Source of the DNA: Anodontia alba
Lineage: Eukaryota > Mollusca > Bivalvia > Lucinida > Lucinidae
Length of the DNA: 64,000 nucleotides
Direction of reading: 5' to 3'
Assembly (NCBI GenBank): GCA_964016985.1
Contig: OZ024824.1
Coordinates: 48,132,520 to 48,196,519, forward strand
Shown here: one piece after another, positions 23,635-34,826 of the stretch
How positions within the stretch are numbered: the first letter of the stretch is position 1
Layout: each line of letters opens with the position of its first letter
Program-made: the position numbers and the translations under genes
Notes under the pieces: model-generated
The model's database searches: none
The model's input: the letters and a program-made list of their open reading frames with translations, nothing else
Told to the model about the DNA's origin: nothing

Positions 23635-24737
23635 TCCCCGCGCTTTTCGAAGAAAAAGCGGGGATATTGTTATACCCCACGTCCGTCCGTCCGGCCGTAC
23701 GTCCGTCCGTACGTCCGTCTGTAATGTCACACCGTTGCTCCTAGACCATTTAAGCTAGATTCTCGAAACTTTCACAGGCGATAGCCATACAGATGAGGAT
23801 TAGAGGAACACATTTGGTATTTTGATGTGACCCCTTGGGGCAGGGCCAGGGGGTGTGGCCCCGAAGGGTCCAAATTCATTTTATACAAACTTGCATATCA
23901 AATCGAATGTTATGAAGAGTAGAATATAGTGGTGGAAAAATGTTGCCCTGGGGGCATGACTGGGGGTCACTAGAGGTCAAAACGTAGGATTTTGGGTCCT
24001 TTCTTTTTATTGTCACCCAACTCCTCTTAGGCTTTTTTTTAGCTAGAACCTTGAAACTGTCACAGGTAATAGCCCTATGGATGAGGACTGGAGGAACACA
24101 TTCGGAATTTTGATGTGACCCCTGGGTGCAGGGCAAGGGGTGTGGCCTCGTAGGATCCAAAATCCATTTTGTACAAACATAGTCATGTTGCATATCAAAT
24201 CGAAGGTAATGCCCCGGGGCATGTCTGGGGGTCATTAGAGGTCAAAAAGTAGGCTTTTAGGTCCATTTTTTGATTGTCTACCAACTCCTCTTAGGCTTTT
24301 TTAGCTAGAACCTTGAAACTGTCAAAGGTAATAGCCCTATGGATGAGGACTGGAGGAGCACATTCGGAATTTTGATGTGGCCCCTGGGGGCAGGGCCAGG
24401 GGTGTGTGGCCCCGATGGGTCAAAATCCATTTTGTACAAACATAGTCATGTTGCACATCAAATCGAAGGTAATGAAGAGTAGAATACAGTGATGCAAAAA
24501 TTTTGCCGGGGGGCATGTCTGAGGGTCACTAGAGGTCAAAACGTAGGATTTTGGGTCCTTTTTTTATTGTCACCCAACTCCTCTTAGGCTTTTTTTTAGC
24601 TAGAACCTTGAAACTGTCACAAGTAATAGCCCTGTGAATGAGGACTGAAGGAACGCATTTGGAATTTTGATGTGCAGGGAAATATGCGATGGCGCTGGCG
24701 TGGGGATATGCGATGGCGCGCCATCGACTTGCTCTAG
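23635..24737 (+). mobile_element. Non-autonomous Helitron (1,103 bp) with internal tandem repeats
   Basis: The element begins TCCCCGCGC after an A (23,634) and ends in CTAG before a T (24,738), the A|TC...CTRR|T architecture of Helitrons. Seven bases upstream of CTAG is a perfect 16-nt palindrome, CGATGGCGCGCCATCG (24,711-24,726), the expected 3' hairpin. The 5' end has its own stem (CCCCGCGCTTTTTC-like, 23,636-23,664) and a GTCCGTCC-rich segment. The interior has about three copies of a roughly 300-bp unit (AACTCCTCTTAGGC, CCTTGAAACTGTCACAGGTA, GGGGGCATG, GGTCACTAGAGGTCAAAA). No RepHel protein is encoded. It interrupts the LINE, and removing it restores LINE-like sequence across an AT dinucleotide. 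Confidence 0.85.
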
Positions 24738-25032
24738 TTTTACTTATGGTTAAGAAATTTGAGGATATGGAGATCTTTTTATGGTAGAAAAAGAACATAC
24801 TGATTTTATGAAGTATATATTAAATGTGAATCAAAGTACTCCACGCGTTATGTTAAACGGTGAACTAAGTTGATTTCCATTATCATTAACAATTACGAAA
24901 AGAATAGTTACTTTTTGGTCCAAAATGTTGCTTGGTAGGTTTTCAAAATGATCATCTAGGTTTTATTCTGTTTTGTACAATGACTCAAATGTTTATGTAT
25001 TTTATTTTCTATGGCTTAATAATGTTAATAGA
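24738..25032 (+). pseudogene. CR1-like LINE, part 3 (ORF2 C-terminus)
   Basis: LINE similarity resumes after the Helitron with VKKFEDMEIF, VNQSTPRVMLNGEL, KRIVTFWSKMLLG and LYNDSNVYVFYFLWLNNVNR, the usual C-terminal sequence of this LINE type. It is cut at about 25,032 where PLE-B' begins. Confidence 0.65.
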
Positions 25033-25925
25033 AAGGAAGGCAATGATCAGAAATCGATACAAATACCTAACACCTTCCGTCCAAGACACCAAAGGGAAAG
25101 AAGGACGTACTTAAAGCAACGACCACAATCAAAACACTACAAGCAAAAGCCAAAAGGACAGTTGGTTTTCCAAAATTTGGCCAAATAGTTATCCAAAATA
25201 AAAAAAAAGCACCGCCTTTGAACGGTCAGCAAAAACAATTTCTGGTGTGTGTGGAGGTGGGGGTGGGGTGCGGGGGGACCTTTCATCGATTTGACGTGGC
25301 CACAACCCTCCACTCAATCCGCGTGTGAAGGGTTTCTAATTCATCAGTGCAACATCTCCGAGAACATCAAAATCATACGAATACAGGGATGAAACAACAA
25401 TGAGGCCTCGACAGCAAGAAATTACTGAAACAAGAAAAAATCAACAGTTGGACTCCGGTGGGCCCGACCAGAGCAAGAGCATCAGGCACCAACCGACTTA
25501 TTTAAAAGTATTTAGGCCGGAGCCGTCTTAGTCTGAAGCCAGACCCGCCGGCTTACAACCAAAGAGGGAAACAAAGTTATTTACCGTGATTGTGTTAACT
25601 ACCATGCATGCAGTCTGTCGTATTACATTTACGTTGTACAATCTTTATATATCGAAGAATGATTTTACGGAATTGAGTGCTAAAATCTTTGCAAGTATAA
25701 ATTTTTTCTGAATTTATATACTAAGTCACCATAAAATTCAGGTTCCGATAGGCCTTGTTGCAGAAGTGATTTAAGTCCAACATTGAATTTTGAAACTAAA
25801 TCAAAATGACGTCTACAAAATTTAAAAAAGGCTCTGCGGAGTTTATGATAGCGATAACCCTAATTTAGATGTCTAGCAGTTAATAATATATTTCGAGCGT
25901 TGAAGTCAGTAACATGAGGTATATA
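25033..25925 (-). pseudogene. PLE-B': Penelope-like 3' half
   Basis: The tail from 25,033 (GGAAGGCAATGATCAG) to about 25,560 is a close copy of 1,205-1,810, including the hairpin motif (25,211-25,230) followed by a G-rich run. The RT C-terminus lies at 25,560-25,925 on the minus strand. It is truncated upstream at about 25,925. Confidence 0.7.
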
Positions 25926-26515
25926 TTAGGCGAATTTCCAGAATTTTGCAGTTTTAAAATCGAATTTTGATTTGTTTGTTATTTTTTCAATCTTCTATAG
26001 TGTACAAATATCTTAATGAACCAACTTATCTTCTTTTTCTCCATATTTTATGGAAATTTCATGGCTTTCAAAATTTATAATAGGAAAGATAGGCTGATAA
26101 ATAATTCTTTTTATTTCACAGAGAACAATATTCTGTGTGTATGTACCCGCGCCATATTTGTGTGTGGATAAAACAAGAAAAATGAAATACATTATAGTTC
26201 ATCTAGAGTGACTTAGAAGAATACAATTCATGTAGGTGTGTTAACATTATGCGCTGTAGACGGAAGGTTTTGTCGAAGTTGTACCATCTATGTTACAAAA
26301 CAAACAAACGCAAAATGAGATTTACATCAAAATGGCATCATTTTCTTGACTTTTCTTCATTTTATTCTGGAAGCGTATTTAAGCCATTCTAACGGTGTAG
26401 TAAGTAATCCGATACCGTTCATTCAAAAGTAGTCACTTGTTCCCAACAGTTACGTGTAACAGACAATTATAACCATACGTCACAAAGAGCTGCAGTCCTC
26501 TGTCAAAAGCATGAC
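25926..26515. other. No recognisable gene
   Basis: AT-rich sequence between a truncated PLE and the 60-bp satellite. No motif found. Confidence 0.35.
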
Positions 26516-27835
26516 TACATCAGCCGTGTAGCTGATAGGCTGTTAACGATAATTCTTAAATAATTAGGTACGAACTAGAAGTAATCAATAGCTAATAGGA
26601 TGTTAACGATATCTCTCAAATAACTCGATACAACCAACATGTAATCAATAGCTGATAGGCTGTTAACGGCATCTCTGAAATAATTCGATACGACCTACAA
26701 GTAAGTAATCAAAAGCTGACAGGCTGTTAATGACATTTCTCAAATAATTCGATACGATCTACAAGTAATGAATAGCTGAAAGACTGTAAATGATATCTCT
26801 TAAATAATTCGATACGACCTACAAGTAATCAATAGCTGACAGGCTGTTAATGATATCTCTTAAATAATTCAATACGACTTACAAATAATCAGTAGCTGAC
26901 AGGCTGTTAATGATAGCTGTTAAATATTTCAATACAACCTACAAGTAATCAATAGGCTGTTTAATGACATTTCTTAAATAACTCGATATGACCGACACGT
27001 ATTCAATTGCTGATGTGCTGTTAACGATATCTCTTAAATAATTCGCTACGACCTACAAGAAATCAATAGCTGATATTCTGTTAACGATATCTCTTAAATA
27101 CTACGCTATGACCTACAAGTAATCAATAGCTGACAGGCTGTTAATGATAGCTCTTAAATAATTGGATACAACCTACAATTAATCGATAGTTGATAGGCTG
27201 TTAATGATATCTCTCTTAAATAATTAGATACGGCCTACAAGTAATCATTTGCTTACAGGCTGTTAATGATATCTGTTAAATATTTCAATACAACCCACAA
27301 GTAGTCAATAGCTGATAGGCTGTTTAATGACATTTATTAAATAATTCGATACGACCGACAAGTATTCAATAGGCTGTTAACGATATCTCTTTAATAATTC
27401 GATGCGACCTACAAGAAAACAATAGCTGATAGGCTGTTTACGATATCTCTTAAATTCTTCGGTATGACCAACAATTTATCAATAGCGGAAAGGCTGTTAA
27501 TGATATCGCTTAAATAATTCGATACGACCTACAAGTATAAAATAGCTGACAGGCTGTTAATGATAGCTCTTTAATAATTCGATACAACCTACAAGTAATC
27601 TAAGGTTGTTAATGACATCTCTCAAATAATTCGATACGAACTACATGTAATCAGTAGCTGACAGGTTGTTAATGAAATCTGTTAAATATTTCAATACAAC
27701 CTATAAGTAATCAATAGCTGAAAGGATGTTTAATGACATTTCTTAAATAATTCGATACGACCTACAACTACTCAATAGCTGATAAGCTGTTAACGATATC
27801 TCTTTAAAATTCGATACGACATACATACGATCTAC
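26516..27835. repeat. 60-bp satellite array
   Basis: About 21-22 diverged units with period close to 60 bp. The consensus contains AGCTGATAGGCTGTTAA, GATATCTCTTAAATAATTCG and ATACGACCTACAAGTAATC. Some units are shortened (for example near 27,375 and 27,600). Individual copies differ by several substitutions, so the array is old. It ends abruptly at a segment shared with the LINE at 5.7 kb. Confidence 0.93.
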
Positions 27836-27837
27836 AA

Positions 27838-27935
27838 TAAAAGTCAAAAACGATTGCCTTTGGAAACAAAAAACACACAAAATCATGAAAATCGGAGACT
27901 CGGTTTGATTGAGTCTCTTCATATGCAATACTGCA
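27838..27935 (+). repeat. 98-bp segment shared with 5,668-5,765
   Basis: Both copies read ATTGCCTTTGGAAACAAAAA..., AAATCGGAGACTCGGTTTGA and TTGAGTCTCTTCATATGCAA with few differences, in the same orientation. The flanks differ, so it is a mobile segment or an internal fragment of an unseen repeat. Confidence 0.7.
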
Positions 27936-28199
27936 GTCTCCACAGTTTGTTTGCAGAAATGTCAACTTGTACCTAACCAGTATAAAATTTTTTAATAAAA
28001 ATAAATGTGAAAAATGCCCAATTTTTTTTTTTTTAAGAAATAAAATAGTTACAAAAAGCGCATAAAAATTCAAACCATGTATCATAAGTGCAGATATTAA
28101 ACTTTCTTCAAAACAATAAAAAGCCAGCACGAAGGAAAAATGTTTGGTTTCCGTATTTATGTTAATTAATCCGCTCATGACAGGTGGACATTACACGAA

Positions 28200-28350
28200 T
28201 TAAAGGCGGGCCATGGCGTTGATTATTGTCGCATTTTCATGTCAGATGGGGATTACCCCAGCTCACGTGAACCAATAAGAACATAAGTGACTTACGGCTC
28301 TATTTTATCGGCAATAGTTGCTTATACTTCAGTTTAACAATGAAAATTTT
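28200..28350. other. No recognisable gene
   Basis: Short unique-looking segment between the satellite flank and the 160-bp tandem repeat. Nothing supported. Confidence 0.3.
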
Positions 28351-28596
28351 ATCCTTGAGAGAGGGAGGGAGGCTCTATTTATTTAGTTGTTTAAATCTGA
28401 TCTATTTTTCTTTAAAATATTAATAAGCCACAAAATAATAATAATAATAATAATAATAATGAAAATACTGAACCCACAAACAAAAGGCATAAATGGATTT
28501 TTGACTTTCATCCATGGAGAGAGGGAGGCTCTATTCATTTAGTTGTTCAAAAGTGAATTTTGTCTGATTTCTATTTTTTTTTCTCTAAAATATACT

Positions 28597-28955
<359 letters not shown>

Positions 28956-29251
28956 TGTATATTAACAAACTACAAAGTAATAATAATAATAATAATAATA
29001 ACAATAATAATGAAAATACTGAACCCCACAAACAAAAGGCATAAATGGATTATTGACTTTATTATTGACCATGGAGAGAGGGAGGCTCTATTTATTTAGT
29101 TCAAATCAGAAATTTGTCTACTTTCTGTTTTTATTTCTTTGAAATATTAATAAACTACAAAAAATATTAAAGATAATGATAATGAAAAAAATAAATAAAT
29201 AAAAGCCACGAATGATATTGTATTAAGTCACAGCTGCAGATGACGGGGTAT

Positions 29252-29323
29252 CCACAAGATAGTTTTCTTATACCTCCATTGAAACATATGTTTCAATGGA
29301 GGTATAAGAAAACTATCTTGTGG
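29252..29323. repeat. Perfect 72-bp palindrome
   Basis: Two 36-nt arms (CCACAAGATAGTTTTCTT... and its exact complement) meet at CATATG with no spacer. Directly downstream lies a decayed GC hairpin (gaatcgcctcagcgagacgtttctaatgatg) related to those at 8.5 and 14.8 kb. It may be a very young foldback or a hairpin-junction product. Confidence 0.95.
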
Positions 29324-29360
29324 CTTCTCATGAGAATCGCCTCAGCGAGACGTTTCTAAT

Positions 29361-30580
29361 GATGGTTTTGTGGAGAAACAAGAAACATGCGGGTTAAAAA
29401 AGATCAGTAGGCAACGCTTTAAAACATTCTTATTTTTTTCCAGAAAATGACAATTCATACAAATTGTCTTTCTTATTTTTTCCAGAAAATAGGTTTTGGC
29501 ATTTCTCGCTAGTTGACTTGGAAACCTTTTTGCATATCAAACCCTGTTATCTAGAAAGATAAGAGAGTTAATTTCAAAATGTCGACTGCTGCAATTTCAA
29601 AATGTTTGCTGCAATTTTACTCAGCATGCTAAGCGTCAAAAGATATCGTTAACCAATAAAACAGCAAGCATTCTTAATTCTAAATATGATATCGTTATTT
29701 TTCGGTGAAAAAGACTTGACATTCATGTGATTCAGCTGCTAGGCAGATGATTCACATGAAATGTCATGTTTTTTTTTCTTTGAAAAATACAATGTTTATT
29801 TTCTCTGAAAATTTAAAAAAAATCAAAATGTCGTCTTCTGCAGTTTAACGTTTAAAGTTACGCATCGTGCGTTGGAGAATATGAATAAGCATCGTGCGTT
29901 GGATAATATGAACCTTATGTGCATGAATAGATGAAGATAAAAATAAATATAAACGCATTTTAGACTGAATAAACTCCCCCACACTATATTCTGGTAGAAT
30001 CCAACTTCTATTTGCGCTATGTCCTTCCTTTCTTCCTTCCTTCCTTCCTTTCTGTTATTTTCTTTTCTTCTTTCATTCTTTGTATGTTTGTTTAACTAAG
30101 GCGTTCCATCAAGTTAAAAAGTCCATTCAATAAAAACACCGGTAAACCCTGCTTCATATGGAGAAAAATTGGGTTTACAGGGATAATAGCATAATAATAT
30201 TTTGCTTAGGCGTGTTAGCGTAATGCTGAATGTATGAAAAGCGAAAATGTAGGCTTCGAAGAGGTCCAAACGCCCTGATTAGAAGACATTGTGAAACTGA
30301 TTTGAGTCTTCCATTTCACAATTGTGGACTGGTTGGAAACTCTATCTCAGTCATTTTTAACACAAACAAAAACAAAACAAAATAAAACAAAGCAAAAAAA
30401 AAAAAAAATGCTGGAGAATGGAAATACATCGAAAGGAAAAATCTGATCAAATCCTTTTATTATATTTTCAAATGCGAAAGAAGCTTACAAAAGTATACTT
30501 TACTGCCATAAGAAAACTTAATTACAAATACATGTACACTGATAGATATTCAAACTTTGTCTCGATTGCTAATTTGCGCA
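29361..30580. other. No gene; simple-sequence patches
   Basis: Contains a TTCC-rich tract (30,023-30,052), an A-rich tract (30,380-30,408) and unremarkable AT-rich sequence. No coding signal. Confidence 0.4.
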
Positions 30581-30583
30581 GGA

Positions 30584-30669
30584 GCAATTCCGGAATCGTC
30601 TTGCGCAAAGTGAGAATTCCTACTTCGCCCCGCAAATTCTTACTTTGCGCAAGACAATTCCGGAATTGT
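30584..30669. repeat. Inverted repeat, TTGCGCAA-type arms
   Basis: CAATTCCGGAATCGTCTTGC... (30,585-30,620) is the near-perfect complement of 30,634-30,669. A third partial copy (ATTCTTACTTTGCGCA) follows at 30,674-30,689. The 104-codon frame across it is not supported as a gene. Confidence 0.75.
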
Positions 30670-30836
30670 ACCGATTCTTACTTTGCGCAGAACATATACA
30701 GCAGCAGATACAAACCAGAAGTGCAATCCTAAAGAGCTCAGTAACTAAATAAGACTTAGGTTCCGAATTCCATACCACCAAACCAAATTAGATGCAAGAT
30801 ATATATGAATGTGATTAATAAGGTATGGCAGTTTTC

Positions 30837-30845
30837 ATAAATAAA

Positions 30846-30886
<41 letters not shown>

Positions 30887-30888
30887 AG
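30837..30888. repeat. (AAAT)n microsatellite
   Basis: About 13 tetranucleotide repeats. Confidence 0.95.
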
Positions 30889-31737
30889 TGTTCTCCAGCA
30901 TTGCACTAATGTTTGCTTCTCCTTATCCAAAGAAATAAGCTGGACTGCAGCTTCTCTGTGTATTGACCACATGATTGACAGTGTGCCTTGACAAATCAGT
31001 GCCAATCCAGCCACCTGTGGTTTTGACCAGCAAGATCTGTCCAATACACAAAGTACACAGCTGCTTATCAACAACCCAGACATTGCCTTACATATCATCT
31101 TATAAGAATAAAATAGTTCACCCTGTCTATAATGAAGTAGTATTATAGTTTGCATAAACTACAATTACAAAATTGTCATTGAAACGTTAGTTTATAATGA
31201 AAAGACATGTAGAATAAGGATTCAAGGAATATTCAGGTTAAGCCATTCCATCAAATATCCTGGGACGAAACCCTGCAACATAGTTCTGGTGAACTAAAAA
31301 TTCCAAATAAACAAATAATCACCTTTTTACTTAGCAGTGATTCTAAGCTTAACATTTGAACCTAGCTCATTGGCACAAAATCCATAGAGTGTCATTTTTA
31401 TGAACAATAAAAATTGCAAAGATGATTACAAGTCTTCCTTTATTTCAATTTTAAGATAAGTTTTATATATTTCTTACGATAAAGAAAGTTATTTCTTTGA
31501 ATGAAGACATTTGAAATAATATTGACTTCGTTTGTAATGGACACTTTATACAAGTTTTTTTTTTTTTTTTTTTTTTTTTTGTACGGTTTGATTAAAGTTA
31601 CTATGCAACAACAAAGTTTTGTTGTTGTTTTTTTTGCGGGGGGCAGGGGGTGGGGTGGGGTGGGGGCGGGGGGTTAAGAGACTGCGATAAAATGATATTC
31701 TCACGTTTTGTCGTAAATTTAAGACATATATTTCGAC
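30889..31737. other. No recognisable gene
   Basis: Contains a 26-nt T tract (31,555-31,580) and a G-rich stretch (31,638-31,673). No coding or repeat structure otherwise. Confidence 0.35.
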
Positions 31738-31955
31738 ATTTTTTACTCTCAAATAGTGTATACGTAATAACCAAGGCCGCTGCTTTTCAAGTGATATTTG
31801 AGGCTTAGATGGATACCAATCGGCCGAGATTGAAAAGCCTAGATTATTCCGAGACCGAGGTATATCCACCTCTCCAATAACTTTACGTTTTACAGTATTG
31901 AATCTAGTTTAGCTCCTTAACAGTTTCGTTGGGAGCATGTCCGGTACTTGCTTAC
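31738..31955. repeat. Repeat R, copy 1
   Basis: Shares CAATCGGCCGAG, the segment before TATATCCACCTCTCC, GAATCTAGTTTAGCT and TTGGGA.CA.G with 37,690-37,880. It directly precedes a SINE in this copy. Confidence 0.65.
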
Positions 31956-31967
31956 GAGCGTACCTCG

Positions 31968-32277
31968 GCCTCGGTGGCTCAGTTGGATGCGCCGTCCGAC
32001 TGGAGACCAGGAGGTCGCGGGTTCAACCCCCGCCGTGGTCGGCAACATTCTTTCGTGGAGATTGATCATGAAATATTTTCTACGGTCATTCTCTCCCTTC
32101 CGCTGATTCAAGAAGGGCAGTTGTCAGTTTCTGGCGAAAGAATGTGCACAATACTGGTTAACCGCTTAGAGGACTAAGCCTGCCCAGTAAACGTGTGGTT
32201 AGGTAAACTGACCGCGCTTGACATGACCCCATTGGGTTGACTGGGCCGTAAAACCTCAACACAAACAAAACCTTGGC
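31968..32277 (+). mobile_element. tRNA-derived SINE, about full length
   Basis: The head has TCGGTGGCTCAGTTGGATGC (A-box) and GGTCGCGGGTTCAACCCCCG (B-box). A body follows with GGCAGTTGTCAGTTTCTGGC and GAAAGAATGTGCA. The 3' end is GGGCCGTAAAACCTCAACAC plus an (AACAAA)-like tail. The anticodon arm is degenerate, so this is a Pol III-driven retroposon and not a tRNA gene. Confidence 0.8.
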
Positions 32278-32945
32278 CGACCACAGATGGCCCCTACTTT
32301 TGGAAAAACGACAAAAGATGACCCAAGTACAAAGCTTAATGCATCATTGTAGGAGAAAACTTTGTCTTCCTCACATATTTGCGTACTGTCAATAAATTCC
32401 AATCGCGGGAGGTAGCCGGAAGCACACTGTACCGGGTTAGGGCTTTTTATGATTCACTATGATTTAAAAAGACACTATATTATAGAAAGTGTATTTAGTA
32501 CGACTATTTTCACGGCACGGTAGCTGCCTCAATTGTCTCCCGATTATTATAACATTGTGGTTACACATTGGCTGTCCTTTAAGGTCGAATGATTAGAAAT
32601 ATCTTGGTTTTATTTATATACTAAAATAAGTATCAGAATTTTAGTTTGTCATAGAAAAAAAAAAACCTGGTAAACTGTAGTTATTTTACCCTCATGTTTT
32701 CGCTTTGGGTATGTCTAAAATATCTCATAGGTACAGATGCTGCCCCATCGATATTTCGTTAGTGCATCCAAGTACCTTAAGACAGCTTGTTATAATTTTA
32801 AGATGAACTGCTATTTATTATAAACAAGTTGAGAGGGTAAATCACATTTAGCCTAATGATTTTTCTACCATGTGGCATTCTATAAGACATTTAACAAAAT
32901 GGTGTATATGTATTTCTTTATATGTAGTATAATTAATTAATTAAG
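32278..32945. other. No recognisable gene
   Basis: No motif found. Confidence 0.35.
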
Positions 32946-32947
32946 GA

Positions 32948-33098
32948 ATAATTGTCTTCAAAATTTTCATTTGGGGAGGTAAATCGTCGGTTGTTTGGTA
33001 GCAAATTTCCATTTAGGGCAACGCGTTGGCGTAAAACGAAATTTGCGATCATAAAACCGACGATTTATCTTGCATAATGACAATTTTGAAGACAATTT
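32948..33098. mobile_element. 151-bp foldback MITE
   Basis: ATTGTCTTCAAAATTTTCAT at the left pairs with the complement of the right end ATTGTCTTCAAAATTGTCAT. The inner arms AAATCGTCGGTT / AACCGACGATTT and GCAAATTTC / GAAATTTGC also pair, so nearly the whole element folds on itself. Confidence 0.75.
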
Positions 33099-33313
33099 TC
33101 CCATTCTAAATGCGCTTTTGCTTGTTTTCCCTTTAAAACAGCATTATTTTGCACAAACATCGATTACTGCCAGCGACGTAAAATCAGACGTCAGTCAATG
33201 AAAAACGACGTTACATAATGTAGTCGGGTTGCCGTCATTAAGTCGCAAATTTTGCACATCATCCAATCAGACGTCGCGTTATATTCGCAATTGCATTAGG
33301 ATATGTTATATAC

Positions 33314-34386
33314 AGAGGATCTTACATGAGTGGTCATTTCATATGACATTTATGAAACGAGTTGGGTAATTTCGGTATTTTGCGAGCCTCTTGCAAGCAA
33401 AATACCGAATTACACAAATAATTTAGTAGATTTAAATTAAATGGCCACGAATTTAGATTCTGTTTAATGAATATTTCATTTGAATGAATCAATTTAGAAA
33501 GAAATATTCCCTTCAACCTCATTCAAGCGAGTCAATACGCCAATGAATCAGTAGGGAAAGCCCCTGCATTCAGCTGTCGTATTTAAATGTCATTGACCTT
33601 GATCAATACACAGAAAGATGACACAGTTTATACGGTGGTTTACACACACAAGAAGGTGACAGATTTTTAAGAATATAAAACATTTTTACAATAGTTTGGA
33701 TTTTAATTTGACACATTTATTGACTGTCAGAGTCATAAATATTCCTCCGATGCTTTTTTGGAGGAGGTTAGGGTTTTTTCAGTTTCCCATCGTGTCAGTC
33801 TTTTTCAGTCCTGATAGTGACAGTAAACTCGGTCCCATCGACCATTACTTCAAACAGATCCCCAGTTGTGTGACGAACGCTCTTCCCCTTCTGAACTTTA
33901 TCGTCATCTCAAAATTGAAGGAAGGATCTGTTTCAAAAGTGAAAGTTGTGTCGGCGAACGCGGACGCTATCTTGATTGCTATCAATAGGCGGATTAAAAC
34001 GAATATTAATGAGGGCAAATAGACTGACCAATGAGCAGCCTTGCAGGTATTATTACATGTGTTGTCATATGATTTTGATGACATACTCATACTTTATTTC
34101 GCTGAGAAATTTGACGGTCATGTGATAAATATTTATCGTATGACGTCGCTGTTATTCAGTGGATAAAGTCATGTCATAAAATGATATGACCACGAGTTAC
34201 ATCTCACTTGGTTACTGGCGCGTAACGTCATCACGCCGTCCGTGACAACGTTATGTTTTCTGTTGAAAAACGGGTCAGTTTCTATGGCCATAAAATACAG
34301 TTTAAAATTATATTATAAACAGAATCTTACATTCAGGGTCATTTCATAAGTTTCACAATGAAATGACCACTCAAGTAAGATCCTCT
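33314..34386. mobile_element. 1.07-kb TIR element without transposase
   Basis: The left end AGAGGATCTTACATGAGTGG matches the complement of the right end AGAGGATCTTACTTGAGTGG and continues into GTCATTTCAT, giving TIRs of at least 30 bp. Inside the left half is a second hairpin (GTAATTTCGGTATTTTGC / GCAAAATACCGAATTAC, 33,367-33,416). The two overlapping antiparallel frames at 33.7-34.1 kb show no domain. Confidence 0.75.
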
Positions 34387-34826
34387 ACTCCTCTACGTTT
34401 TACTGCAGAGTGTATAAAAGTATGTATCATCTGTTTTAGATTCACTGTAGTTTCAAATTAAACATGCTGTGACTGTATCTCCTCCGTAATCTATAGTTAT
34501 AAATAATCTTATTATTTCATTTCAAAGAGAAGGGACTTTCATTTGTCCACCTCCTCCAATAAAACGTCAATTTCTTCCATTTTCTTTTTTGCTTTTTGTT
34601 GACATCTTTAAGCCGTGTAATCTACTTTAAACGGCTATAATAAGCCCGCAAAAGTTCTATCTATCACGTGCTGTTTTGTGGCCCTGTACTGGAGCATATA
34701 AAAAAAAAACGCGACGTTTTTGAAGAAACGCAAATTTCTGCTCGTTGCACGAACTTCTATCAATTTTTTTTATGAAACCCACGTACGCACGTCTTAACTA
34801 GAACAGTGTTTTCGGAGGAAAACGTA

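Noticed and set aside
26516..27835. CRISPR-like array
   Set aside because: The 60-bp units are wholly repetitive with no unique spacers, and the genome is eukaryotic.
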